64,000 nt of DNA from Cellvibrio fontiphilus (GTDB lineage Bacteria > Pseudomonadota > Gammaproteobacteria > Pseudomonadales > Cellvibrionaceae): assembly GCF_035317345.1 (NCBI RefSeq), contig NZ_JAYKTU010000003.1, one strand, 5' to 3'. Positions within the stretch are counted from its first letter, which is position 1; each line of letters opens with the position of its first letter. Under the pieces are notes generated by a model, which had not been told where the DNA came from, made no database searches, and saw nothing but the letters and a program-made list of their open reading frames with translations. The position numbers and the translations under genes were made by a program. Positions 18,350-27,503 of this stretch are shown piece by piece.

Positions 18350-18466
18350 TTACCCCCCCAGCCCCCTTATTAAGGGATAATTTAACCCCCCCCAGCCCCC
18401 TTGTTAAGGGATAATTTAACCCCCCCAGCCCCCCCTTCTCAAGGGGGGGGTACGGGGGGGTTAAAT
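18350..18466. repeat. C-rich tandem repeat ending in a large hairpin
   Basis: Three imperfect units of roughly 31-35 bp share the pattern TTTAAC(C)n-AGCCCCC-TT-n-TTAAGGGATAA. The last unit folds back: the C-rich half at 18415-18437 pairs with the G-rich half at about 18442-18464. It sits directly between the symporter stop and the convergent small gene, so it may act as a bidirectional transcription barrier, but there is no T run. Similar C-rich intergenic repeats are common in bacterial genomes. Confidence 0.75.
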
Positions 18467-18471
18467 TTAAC

Positions 18472-18759
18472 TCAACCTCCTTTTGCTTTGTAAGCACGAA
18501 TAATCTCGTTAAAACTTTCTGCGTAGGCTTTTAAATCATCCAGTTCTTTTTTCTCTGCCGCGCGGCTCAAACCCGCGCATCCCAAATAGTCTTGCATGGC
18601 TTTTACATAAGCCTTTACTTCATTGTTAGTTTTCACCATTTGCGCACTTACTGCCGTTGCCGGATCCGGAAACTCCGGTTTGGTGGCGGGTTTGCTGCAA
18701 GCAAATGCGCCCTGGCTGATGGCGGTTAAGAGTGTCAGGGCTGCGATGTAGTTTTTCAT
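18472..18759 (-). CDS. Small exported protein, unknown function
   Basis: A 95-residue protein with an N-terminal signal sequence (MKNYIAALTLLTAISQGAFA). It is followed by a Cys-containing, charged, probably alpha-helical mature part with two cysteines (ACSK and LGCAG), which could form a disulfide. The residues before the first Cys (AFAC) do not make a good lipobox, so signal peptidase I cleavage is more likely. No family is recognised. It follows the chemoreceptor gene on the same strand by 29 bp and is probably co-transcribed with it. Confidence 0.7.
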   Translation of the reverse strand: MKNYIAALTLLTAISQGAFACSKPATKPEFPDPATAVSAQMVKTNNEVKAYVKAMQDYLGCAGLSRAAEKKELDDLKAYAESFNEIIRAYKAKGG

Positions 18760-18788
18760 TTTCTATCTCACTTTTTTATCAACAATGG

Positions 18789-20327
18789 TTAAACGCGGAA
18801 TCGGCTTACCAGCTCGGAAAGCTGATCAGCCGCAGCGGCCAAGTGTTCGGTGTTATTGCAAATACGGCTGGAGCTTTGGGCAGACTCAATAGCCACATTG
18901 GAAATGCGCTGTACGTTCTTTTCGATCTGGCGAGTGGCTGCACTCTGTTGCTCTGAGGCGGCGGCAATCTGGTTGGTGCGGTCGCGAATCACACTCACAA
19001 TCGCGGTGATATTTTCCAGCGATTTACTGGCCTGCCCCGCCTGTTCAACCGAGGCGCCAGCCTGGGCGTTACCGGCCGACATCATTTCCACCGCTTTGTG
19101 AGAGCCGGACTGCAGGCGCTCGATCATTTCGCGAATTTCGGTAGTAGATGTTTGGGTGCGCGACGCCAATGTGCGCACTTCATCCGCCACCACCGCAAAG
19201 CCCCGGCCCTGCTCACCGGCACGCGCCGCTTCAATCGCTGCGTTTAAAGCGAGCAAGTTGGTTTGCTCCGCAATACCGCGAATAACATCCAACACCGAAC
19301 CTATGCTTTGGGTCTCCTGCTGCAACTGGTCGATCACGCCCGCTGCGGTTTTGATATCGCTGGAGAGCGATTGGATTTGGCCCATGGTCAGCGACACAGT
19401 TTGTTTACCCGAGGCAGCGGCGGAATCCGCTTGCTGGGATTGGTTGGCGGTTTCATTCACGCTCTGGCTGACGTTATCTACCACCGCGGCCATCTCGCGG
19501 ATTGCGGCGACTATTTGCTGGATTTCTGCCTGCTGGTGCTGGATCGCCAATTCATTTTCGCGCGCGGTTGTCGAGAGCAACTGGGCGTCCTGGCGCACGC
19601 TGGCCGCAGTTTGGATTACGTTGCCGATGATGCCCTGCAGACGCTCGACAAAGCGGTTAAAACAACTGGCCAATTCAGCGATTTCATCGCGCCCGGAAAC
19701 CGGCAAACGACGGGTAAGATCGCCCTCCCCCTCAGAAATATTACGCAGCGCATCCACAATATTATTGATTGGCCCCACGATACTTTTTTGCACGGCATAG
19801 GCAGCCGCCAGCGCCAGCAGGCTGAGCACAACCACCACTACCAATGAGCGATTAAAGGCCTGTGCCACTATGGTTTGCACCTCAGCCATATCGATCACCA
19901 TGGAGATGTAAGCCAGGGTTTGCCCCTCAGATGTAATGGCTTCGGTAATGGTGAGGCGGCCTTTGTCCTCACTCATACCCACAGGTGGTACCTGACTGGC
20001 GATACGGCTTTTGGCCTCGGTTTCGCTGGCGCCCTGCACATACCAGGCAAAGGCCTTACCACCGCTGTAAATAGCGGCTGACTGCACACGTGGGCTGAGT
20101 TTCAAGGCATTGAGCGATGCAGATACGGTTGCTGAGTCGTCAAAGGTAATGGCGCCCACACTGGCCTCACCCAAAACCTGGGCCAGAGTTTGGGTGTCCT
20201 TGATAATAGTTTCGCGTGCGGTTTCTATGCCCGACTGGGCAGTCACTATTGCCGTGGCCACTACTGCCGCTATACAGCTGAGCGTGACGCTGAGGAGGAT
20301 TTTCATTTTGAGCGATAAATTATTCAC
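18789..20327 (-). CDS. Methyl-accepting chemotaxis protein
   Basis: A 512-residue chemoreceptor. GTG at 20327 is used, with GGAGAG upstream. It has an N-terminal transmembrane helix (about 7-29), a short periplasmic region of about 135 residues, a second helix (about 165-187) and a HAMP domain. The methyl-accepting signalling domain contains the hallmark hairpin tip EQTNLLALNAAIEAARAGEQ. It should couple an extracytoplasmic signal to CheA/CheW. The ligand domain is short and of no recognised class. Its place between the two arabinose TonB receptors suggests, but does not prove, sugar-directed taxis. Confidence 0.92.
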   Translation of the reverse strand: MNNLSLKMKILLSVTLSCIAAVVATAIVTAQSGIETARETIIKDTQTLAQVLGEASVGAITFDDSATVSASLNALKLSPRVQSAAIYSGGKAFAWYVQGASETEAKSRIASQVPPVGMSEDKGRLTITEAITSEGQTLAYISMVIDMAEVQTIVAQAFNRSLVVVVVLSLLALAAAYAVQKSIVGPINNIVDALRNISEGEGDLTRRLPVSGRDEIAELASCFNRFVERLQGIIGNVIQTAASVRQDAQLLSTTARENELAIQHQQAEIQQIVAAIREMAAVVDNVSQSVNETANQSQQADSAAASGKQTVSLTMGQIQSLSSDIKTAAGVIDQLQQETQSIGSVLDVIRGIAEQTNLLALNAAIEAARAGEQGRGFAVVADEVRTLASRTQTSTTEIREMIERLQSGSHKAVEMMSAGNAQAGASVEQAGQASKSLENITAIVSVIRDRTNQIAAASEQQSAATRQIEKNVQRISNVAIESAQSSSRICNNTEHLAAAADQLSELVSRFRV

Positions 20328-20572
20328 ACCAAGCTCTCCAGATAATTTTTGTTATGTCGCTGTGATCTGGCCAGGACAAACAGCCTGTGCCTGGCAAAAA
20401 CACGAAACTCAAGTATAGGCCAATATCGCAAATTGCTATTTACGGAGAATTCCTTATCGCAAAAAACAATAAAAACACTAAAAAAGGGCGACTTTTGCCA
20501 TAAATATCATAAAAAACGCACCTATCTGATAAATCTATCCTTATTGTTATAGCCAAAAATTTTTTAACGGGT

Positions 20573-20604
20573 AAAAAAAAGCCGCTAATACAAGTACTAG
20601 CGGC
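20573..20604 (-). terminator. Orphan rho-independent terminator
   Basis: Read on the minus strand, GCCGCTA pairs with TAGCGGC around a 10-nt loop, followed directly by eight T residues. It is downstream of no known gene: the TonB receptor to its right already has its own terminator at 20835-20881. Confidence 0.8.
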
Positions 20605-20711
20605 GCAACAAGCGGTGTTATCAATACAGTTAACACCATCCAACGACAAAGGGATAAAGACTCACAACAATAAGCACGGGGACGTGAACCAATCATTTCA
20701 ACGCCACCATT
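20573..20711 (-). ncRNA. Candidate small transcript (sRNA or small mRNA)
   Basis: On the minus strand a TATAAT hexamer (20723-20718) would start an RNA near 20711. A textbook intrinsic terminator ends it at 20573, giving about 139 nt. No annotated gene explains the terminator. The transcript contains ATG at 20699 opening a 50-residue hydrophobic frame (MIGSRPRAYCCESLSLC...), but that frame runs through the terminator U-tract to 20547. A full-length protein is therefore doubtful, and a regulatory RNA or leader peptide is equally possible. The -35 region is weak. Apart from this, the 20328-20834 gap holds only AT-rich sequence and the chemoreceptor promoter. Confidence 0.35.
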
Positions 20712-20834
20712 TGTATTATTATATATAAATATTAACAGTAGTCCAGTTATTTGTTCAGTGGCGATAAAGCTCCTGTGAAGCACCAAGGAATTAAAATAAT
20801 CAGGTTTTTTACCTTTCAAGCATGAAAATCAGTG

Positions 20835-20881
20835 CCTAAAAACCAAAAAGCCAGCATTGCGCCGGCTTTTTGGTTTTTAGG
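20835..20881 (-). terminator. Rho-independent terminator of the GH43-TonB receptor operon
   Basis: A long, nearly perfect hairpin with arms CCTAAAAACCAAAAAGCC and its complement includes T-rich flanks on both strands. It begins 15 bp after the receptor stop codon. Confidence 0.88.
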
Positions 20882-20895
20882 TTGAGACTCTGTAC

Positions 20896-23685
20896 TTAGA
20901 AGGAGTAACGCACACCAATCGCATAGGTTTTCGAATAGATACCGTTACCAAAGTTAAACAGGTTCTGGTTACCTTCACCGTAGTAGTTTTGGTAAACATC
21001 ATCCAACAGGTTGGTGCCATCGAAGGTAACCGACAGCTCTTCAGTCACATCGTAGCTCAACTGGAATGATAGATCCTGTTCAGGGCGACTCCAGAACTGG
21101 ATTGGGTTAGCGAAGATTGACGCCTCGTTACCCTGATAGAACTTCTCGCGCCATACATAAGACAAACGTGCACCAAAGTCCTCTTTCTCGTAAGCCAGAA
21201 CCAGGCTGTAAGACGAGTCAGAAACTCCACTCATTTTGGACTTGTTGTAGCCGCTAATACTGCCATCCACAGCAAATTCGGGATTCAACTGCTCCGAATC
21301 CAACATGGTGTAGCTCGCCTGCATACCCAAGCCATCCAATGCGGCAGGCAGGTTGTCCGGGAAGTAAACCAGACCGACTTCAACACCTGACAGCTCACCA
21401 TCTGCGGCATTGACCGGCGCGTTCAATACGTAAGGACGGGTAATGCCGTCATCACCTTCACGCACCACAGTCTTCTTACCATTGATCACCAGACCATCGA
21501 TTTCACGCTTGAATAGCGCACCGTAAAGTGAGCTGCCCTCGGCAAAATACCACTCCAACGACATATCGAAGTTTTTGGAATAGGTCGGTTTAAGCTCGGG
21601 GTTTCCACCACTACCAGTGCCGTAAGGCGTGCTGGTTAACGGGTCCTGCCAGGTTTGGTAGGGGTTGAGTGCACCGTACTCTGGCATACGCAGGGTTTCG
21701 GTATAGGCAGTGCGGCCCACCAACTCATCGGTAATGTTCCAGTTGAGCACCAGGCTTGGCAACACTTCGGAAGCGGAGGAAGTACCGGGAACCAACTCAC
21801 CGTCCTGCCAGAATTCCAGATCTTGTTGGTAATCCACTGCGCGCAGACCAAACTCACCACTCAAGCTTTCGGTTAAATGAAATTTGGTGGTGACATAGAG
21901 TGCGGCGGCATCTTCATCAACACTGAAATTTTTCTCCAGCGCCGGATTTGCCTCCAAACTGTAAACACTGCGCACGGCCTCTTTGTTTTGCAGCATGTAA
22001 TAGCCATTGGCGGTGATATAGCTATCGAAGATATTGGCTCGGCCATCAAAATAGTCGTTAACGGTATAAACAATGCCCGAGCCATCGCCCGCTGCACCCG
22101 CCGCGCTCAACAATTGCATCAACTGGGTGACACTGGTGTTGGCAATGCCTGCATTTTGATCGCGCGACATAGTCTCGGCACCGCGGATCTGATACCGCCC
22201 ACCAACTTTAATGCTGTCGATAATACTGCCATCCACCTGCCAGTCGGCATCCAATGTGTAAGCAGCAGAATCACCTGTGCTGCTACCGCCATTGTCGTAA
22301 ACCGTGCCGGCACGCCAGTTGCCGACCGCACTTATATCCGACTCGTCAATGGCTGTTGCAGGGTTGTCCCAGAATTCGACCGAAGGCACACCATCACGGT
22401 TGTTGTAATCCACATCCAAACCATAGGCCGTGCGGTCAAATCGCATCGCAAAGAAATTGTTGGTGTATTCACTATCTTGCAACACCAGTTCCGAGTTCAC
22501 TGTCAGCTTTTCATTGGGGTTCCACTTGGCGCCCAGTGCCCAGAGGTAGCTGTCGGTTTTACCATCTGCGTAATCACCGCTCTGGAAGCCGCCGTTGTCG
22601 CGCCCCTGGTGCTCCTTAACAACATTGGTGCCGTCATAAACGAGCGGGATATCGATGTTGCCATTTTGATGCTCGAGCGTGTTGGTGAACCACATGGCGT
22701 TTTGTTGGGTATTGCGATAGCCAGTGTAGAAACCTTCGGCAAGAAACTCCCAAGCATCATTTGGTGCCCATTGCAGCGAGAAACTGGCCGCCGGGCGCTT
22801 GCGGAAACCTGAAAACGAAGTGCCAAATACCGCATCGCGCATCAACAGATAATCGACAGTTTCACCGTCAACATTCAATGTTGAGCCTGAGGTGTAAGGG
22901 ATACCAGACTCCAAACCAGCCTGCCATACGGGATTTCCGCTGGAGGTATTAGGGATCATCTGGTAAGGCGCGTAATTGGATGCGGGGGTCGCCGAGAAGA
23001 AAGGGAACACCGCACCGGCAGTCATAGTGTCGTCGCGATAATGGGTTTCCGCGTAGCCTATATTGACCAGAGCTCCAAATTCACCCCCACCTTCAAGTTC
23101 CCAGCGGTTGCTGTAGAGCGCACTGATATTGGGATCAATTTCATCCGGTTGGTCGCTATAAATACCACGTCCTGCCAAGACCACCTTCTCGCCGTCAAAC
23201 ATAAACGGACGGTTGGTTTTAACATCGATAGAACCGGCAATACCACGCTCGGTGCGATCAGCAGAGCGGGTTTTGTAAACATTCACACTGCTGAGCAAGC
23301 TGGCAGGGATATCCCAAATGGCCACATCGCGACCCGCGCCGGTAAATACATCGCGCCCGTTTACCGAGGTGTGCACGTCAGTCAGACCGCGAATCGAAAT
23401 GCCTGTGACTTCACCACCGCCACGGCCAGTAGTTTGCACACCAGTTACACGCTGCAATGCTTCTACTACGTTATTGTCGGGGAACTTACCAATATCTTCG
23501 GCAACAATGGCATCAACAATTTGGGTGTTGTCGCGTTTGATATCCAGAGCTTTGGTCAAACTGCTGCGAATCCCAGTGACGGTAACCTCTTCAATTTGTT
23601 CGTCCTGCGCTTGCTCTTGGGCAGTGGTGTATTGGGCCATCATCGCGGCAACGACCGCAGTGGCTAAAAGTGTCTTCTTATACAT
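20896..23685 (-). CDS. TonB-dependent receptor (arabinose locus, paralogue 2)
   Basis: A complete receptor of 929 residues. The ATG at 23685 (MYKKTLLATAVV) is preferred to a TTG five codons upstream, because GGAG lies 9 bp before it and the signal peptide then starts cleanly. The plug begins IEEVTVTGIRSSLTKAL and shares AEDIGKFPDNNV and GISIRGLTDVHT with the receptor at 13386, so the two are paralogues. The barrel ends with YAIGVRYSF. It is encoded 105 bp downstream of the surface GH43 endo-arabinanase on the same strand, presumably in one operon, which makes arabino-oligosaccharides the likely cargo. The shared terminator lies just beyond its stop. Confidence 0.93.
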   Translation of the reverse strand: MYKKTLLATAVVAAMMAQYTTAQEQAQDEQIEEVTVTGIRSSLTKALDIKRDNTQIVDAIVAEDIGKFPDNNVVEALQRVTGVQTTGRGGGEVTGISIRGLTDVHTSVNGRDVFTGAGRDVAIWDIPASLLSSVNVYKTRSADRTERGIAGSIDVKTNRPFMFDGEKVVLAGRGIYSDQPDEIDPNISALYSNRWELEGGGEFGALVNIGYAETHYRDDTMTAGAVFPFFSATPASNYAPYQMIPNTSSGNPVWQAGLESGIPYTSGSTLNVDGETVDYLLMRDAVFGTSFSGFRKRPAASFSLQWAPNDAWEFLAEGFYTGYRNTQQNAMWFTNTLEHQNGNIDIPLVYDGTNVVKEHQGRDNGGFQSGDYADGKTDSYLWALGAKWNPNEKLTVNSELVLQDSEYTNNFFAMRFDRTAYGLDVDYNNRDGVPSVEFWDNPATAIDESDISAVGNWRAGTVYDNGGSSTGDSAAYTLDADWQVDGSIIDSIKVGGRYQIRGAETMSRDQNAGIANTSVTQLMQLLSAAGAAGDGSGIVYTVNDYFDGRANIFDSYITANGYYMLQNKEAVRSVYSLEANPALEKNFSVDEDAAALYVTTKFHLTESLSGEFGLRAVDYQQDLEFWQDGELVPGTSSASEVLPSLVLNWNITDELVGRTAYTETLRMPEYGALNPYQTWQDPLTSTPYGTGSGGNPELKPTYSKNFDMSLEWYFAEGSSLYGALFKREIDGLVINGKKTVVREGDDGITRPYVLNAPVNAADGELSGVEVGLVYFPDNLPAALDGLGMQASYTMLDSEQLNPEFAVDGSISGYNKSKMSGVSDSSYSLVLAYEKEDFGARLSYVWREKFYQGNEASIFANPIQFWSRPEQDLSFQLSYDVTEELSVTFDGTNLLDDVYQNYYGEGNQNLFNFGNGIYSKTYAIGVRYSF

Positions 23686-23790
23686 TTTTTTAAACTCCAA
23701 AATTTTTTAAATTTTGAGTTAATGACGAAGGCATTAACTCAATCAGAAAGTTTCAACCGCAAGGGGCACCTGCCCCCTCGCGCCTGCCCA

Positions 23791-26700
23791 TTACTGTGCA
23801 GATGAACCTTCCTGATACAGAGAGTTAATGCGTTCAGCGCTGATGGTGCCGGTGAATACTTTCAGCTCATCAATTGCACCGTTGAATGGGGTATCCCAAT
23901 AGTTCACGCCCAGCGCAAATTCGTTGGTATCACCCGCTACCGTCATCACCCGACGGAAATCGGTGGCTTCGCTTTGCAGTGCGCCGTTTACATAAAGCTT
24001 GATGGTGTTGTTATTTTCACCGTCCACCATAATCACTATGTGGGTCCACTGGCCGGCAGGAATTCGGTTAGCCAACTCCGCGTTGTCATAGAACGACGGG
24101 CCATTTGCCCATACACGGGTTTTTGCGGTGCCCGCCATGGACGGAACCAGACTCAACCAGTAGTTGGGGTTGGCACCGCCAAAAAATGCGGTGGTGTAAT
24201 CCGTAAACGCTGTTGGTTTTAACCACAGGGAAATGGTGTAGCTACTGGTGGTGATCAAGTTGTCGGGCAAGCGAATACCGGATGTACCGTTCAAATTCAC
24301 AGCCTGACCTTTAACACCCTCTATATAACTGATGGCTCCACCGGTATTGAAGATACGGTCACCCGCGACCGTGCCTGCTGGTGCAACATCGTTCAGTGAT
24401 ACCAAGCTGTTTTCGAAACTGTATTCAGCCGGCGCCAGTGATTTCACAGTGACCTGGAATTCTTTGGTATCAGTAAAACCCTGGTAATTGATATGCGCCG
24501 TCAAGGTCACGGTTTTGTCACCTTCATCCGCAGTAGGTTGCGTAACAACGGCAACACCGTTGGTGGGCTTCAGATATTTTTCATCGCTTGAAGTCCAGCT
24601 AATACCTGAAACAAACGGGCCTACCCGCAGCAGTTCAAAGTTTTCACGCACTGCTGACATATCCCCCAGTTCCAACGCATCTTTTACAAAACCTGCGAAT
24701 TGTGATGGGTCGGTCAGGTTATTAATTGCCGCACCGTTGATATCCAATGTGCTCAACGCGTAGTCGTAGACAATCAAGTCATCGATTTGCCCAACGAATG
24801 GCAGATCCCAACCGAAGTTAACGCCCAGTGCATACAAGCCGCCGTCTTTGAAAATATCATCGCGCGGCATTGCACCAACAAACGCGCCGTCGATGTACAA
24901 ATTCATCATGCCGTTACCATAGGTGATGGCGACGTGCTGCCACTGATTAAGCGGGGCTGTTGCAGAGTGAACCACTTGATTCCAGTTGCCCATGTAGTTA
25001 CTCCAGATTAATGAACTCGAAGTAAACCATGCGTTACCTGGGATGTAGCTTGACCAGTGATCAAAATCAGTCGCCATAAAAAAGGCCGGAGTATGCGTGG
25101 TGAGATTTTCAGCCTTCATCCAGAAAGACACGGTGTATTCACTGGATTTAATAATGTCATCCGGCAAGCGCACACCATTGGCACCGTTGAAATCGTAAGC
25201 CTGACCGCCGGTGTAACCCGCTGCAAAAGTCGGAGTGGTGGCATCAACATTGAACAAATTATTATCAGTGGTTTTTGCGGCTGCATAGTTACCCATTGAA
25301 TCGGTCAATGCGTTTTCAAAACGATAATGAGCGACTGCGTTTTTAAATGCAGGGCGAGCTTTCACCTTCACAGTAAAGGATTTGGTGGTGACTTGACCGC
25401 CCAGCGAGAGGTTCGCCGTGAGGGTTACGGTTTGGTCGCCCAAATCAGGGGTGGGAATAAATACATTACCTTTTGAGTCAATGTAGTATTCATTGCTACT
25501 CACCCAGTCAATTTTGGTGCCGCTTTTACCCACTGTCGGCAGGGAATAACCTTCATCCGCCAGGGTCAATTCGGTTTTGATATCCAACGCGGCAGCCACT
25601 GTAGTTAATGCCGCTGAGGTTGCTGCCAAACGGTCAGTGCGGGTTCCAAACACCGACGCACCATCGCGCGCCATTGCGGAGAACACAGGAACCAATTCTT
25701 TGATGCCGTTATCCCACTGCCACTTGAGCACACCAAAATAGGTTCCTGAATCCAATACCAGCTTGATGGAATCATCGCCCATAATCATCCAGGAGCCCTT
25801 GTCGCTACCACTAACGCTGCGGTTTTCATGCAGGGTGATGTGACCGGACTTAATCGCCGCTTTATTAACGCCTTTGCCTTGATTCACAAACTTGTAGTGT
25901 CCCGGCACCTCTGCAACATCAACCACATTATTGCCATTGAGCGGAACATAACGCTGTGGCGACACTACCAACCAGCCTTCCTGGTTCACAAACATTTCAT
26001 GGGTGCGCACGGCGTGCGCCTCTATGTTGCCCGGATAGCTGGTTGCAGTAGATGGGAAACGGGTGTGGGTTACTAACAGGTGACGCTTGGTCGCCTCATC
26101 GTAATACGCCGAGTTGTGGCCAGGCGCTTGGTAACCCCATGAGGGAGCAACCTCACCCAATACCTGAGTGAATTCAAAGCCGCCCAACAGCTTGCCGCCC
26201 ACTTCCAGACCAGCACCATCGGCTATATCGTTACCCGCTGGATCAAGGTATGGGCCTTTTGGCGATTTGGAGCGCGCAATGCGGATGTTGTAACCATCGT
26301 TAGCCGCAAAACCCGCTACAGAATAGAACAGGTAGTAGTAATCGGCTATCGGGCTGTACATCACAAAAGCCCCTTCGATAGCGCGGAAATCACCGCCCAC
26401 CAAATGCGTACCGTAACCCTGGCCAGCCTTGGGTTTACCTGTAGCACTGTCCATTTCCAGCACAAAAATACCACCGGAGTAAGAGCCGTAAACCATCCAC
26501 ATACCGCCGGCTTTGTCATAAAACGCCGTCGGGTCGATGACGTTGGGGTCAACGGCACCATTCCAGGTAGTTTGACCGTCATCCAGCGGGAAGCTGGTGA
26601 ATTCACCGGCATTGCGATAACCGCTACGCAGGAATACGCCTTTATCCGCATAGGGGCCGGTAATGGCGTCAGCTTCTGCCAAGCCAAGGTAAGAGCGGTT

Positions 26701-27189
26701 CCAGCAACCGCCATTGTCTGCCTCTACCTGTGCGCAATGGTTGTAGTAGAACCAATATTTGCCATTGGGCGCCTTAATCACATTGGCAGCCCAATTACCT
26801 TTGAAACCATCGCTCCAGGCGATGCCTTCGGAAATTTCGGTCGAATAGGTGTTAAACAGCGGGCTTTCGTCCACGCGGTCATTCGCCGACAACACAGAAA
26901 TATATTCCCAATTGATCAAATCGCTGGATTTCGCAGCCGCTAAATGGGAACCAAAAATGTAGTAATCACTACCAGCCTTCACCACTGATGGGTCATGCAC
27001 ACCTATATCAGCCCAGGCGACTGCACCCTCGGCCGTCAACGGCAGACCGCTGGCAACAGAAGGCTTTGCATACACTGGCTCGGGGGATGCGGGAACACTG
27101 GCATAGGATTTTTCGTTGTCACCGCCGCCACCGCAACCCGCTAAAATCAGCAGGCCACTCATGGCTAGCGCAAGGCTTTTGAGCTTCAT
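23791..27189 (-). CDS. Lipoprotein GH43 endo-arabinanase with two LamG domains
   Basis: A 1132-residue lipoprotein: the signal peptide ends at the lipobox LAGC (C19), followed by a Gly-rich linker, so it is probably anchored in the outer membrane. The GH43 five-blade propeller (about 55-420) has the catalytic triad D66 (VHDPSVV), D220 (VIDPTAF) and E272 (IEGAFVMY), and resembles arabinan endo-1,5-alpha-L-arabinanases (including GHNSAYYD). Two concanavalin/LamG-type domains follow (about 620-810 and 935-1120). Each is preceded by an Ig-like segment whose pattern (ISWTSSDEKYL, TVTLTA) recurs. These are likely carbohydrate-binding. The gene starts the operon with the TonB receptor. Operator C lies 120 bp upstream. 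Confidence 0.9.
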   Translation of the reverse strand: MKLKSLALAMSGLLILAGCGGGGDNEKSYASVPASPEPVYAKPSVASGLPLTAEGAVAWADIGVHDPSVVKAGSDYYIFGSHLAAAKSSDLINWEYISVLSANDRVDESPLFNTYSTEISEGIAWSDGFKGNWAANVIKAPNGKYWFYYNHCAQVEADNGGCWNRSYLGLAEADAITGPYADKGVFLRSGYRNAGEFTSFPLDDGQTTWNGAVDPNVIDPTAFYDKAGGMWMVYGSYSGGIFVLEMDSATGKPKAGQGYGTHLVGGDFRAIEGAFVMYSPIADYYYLFYSVAGFAANDGYNIRIARSKSPKGPYLDPAGNDIADGAGLEVGGKLLGGFEFTQVLGEVAPSWGYQAPGHNSAYYDEATKRHLLVTHTRFPSTATSYPGNIEAHAVRTHEMFVNQEGWLVVSPQRYVPLNGNNVVDVAEVPGHYKFVNQGKGVNKAAIKSGHITLHENRSVSGSDKGSWMIMGDDSIKLVLDSGTYFGVLKWQWDNGIKELVPVFSAMARDGASVFGTRTDRLAATSAALTTVAAALDIKTELTLADEGYSLPTVGKSGTKIDWVSSNEYYIDSKGNVFIPTPDLGDQTVTLTANLSLGGQVTTKSFTVKVKARPAFKNAVAHYRFENALTDSMGNYAAAKTTDNNLFNVDATTPTFAAGYTGGQAYDFNGANGVRLPDDIIKSSEYTVSFWMKAENLTTHTPAFFMATDFDHWSSYIPGNAWFTSSSLIWSNYMGNWNQVVHSATAPLNQWQHVAITYGNGMMNLYIDGAFVGAMPRDDIFKDGGLYALGVNFGWDLPFVGQIDDLIVYDYALSTLDINGAAINNLTDPSQFAGFVKDALELGDMSAVRENFELLRVGPFVSGISWTSSDEKYLKPTNGVAVVTQPTADEGDKTVTLTAHINYQGFTDTKEFQVTVKSLAPAEYSFENSLVSLNDVAPAGTVAGDRIFNTGGAISYIEGVKGQAVNLNGTSGIRLPDNLITTSSYTISLWLKPTAFTDYTTAFFGGANPNYWLSLVPSMAGTAKTRVWANGPSFYDNAELANRIPAGQWTHIVIMVDGENNNTIKLYVNGALQSEATDFRRVMTVAGDTNEFALGVNYWDTPFNGAIDELKVFTGTISAERINSLYQEGSSAQ

Positions 27190-27308
27190 GGGGATAAACC
27201 TCTCTCGTATTTTTATTACTTATTTATCGTATTCCCGGAATCGACCCGAAAGGTCAGTAAAGGAGATATCTCCGGGCGAATATTGTTTTGGCAATTATTG
27301 CGCAAACA

Positions 27309-27321
27309 TATGTCATACAAT
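27309..27321. promoter_or_regulatory. GntR/FadR-type operator C (TATGT CAT ACAAT)
   Basis: The core TGT-N3-ACA is perfect and the outer bases are partly degenerate. It lies 120 bp upstream of the lipoprotein endo-arabinanase start, in the 314-bp gap 27190-27503. The rest of that gap holds the terminator at 27446 and nothing else recognisable. Confidence 0.5.
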
Positions 27322-27445
27322 ATTACCATCACTCAATATTCGCACAGTCGATGCGAGGCGTAAAGGTAAAATTGCGATGCTCATCAACAAAATTACTCTC
27401 ACCAATAAACAGTTATAAAAACAGTCGTTAGCGAAATCCCAAGCA

Positions 27446-27481
27446 ATAAAAAGCCCCGAGGCGGTTAACCTCGAGGCTTTC
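27446..27481 (-). terminator. Rho-independent terminator of the ara operon
   Basis: Read on the minus strand, AAAGCCTCGAGG pairs with CCTCGGGGCTTT around TTAACCG (one mismatch), with T residues following. It lies 22 bp beyond the stop of the cytoplasmic GH43 gene and closes the araBDA operon. Confidence 0.82.
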
Positions 27482-27503
27482 AAGATTCAGATTAAGAAAA
27501 GTT

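Noticed and set aside
20547..20819. 90-residue minus-strand frame in the gap between chemoreceptor and receptor
   Set aside because: It runs through an intrinsic terminator and its U tract. The first half lacks a ribosome binding site and family resemblance. Only the short internal transcript was kept, as a candidate.
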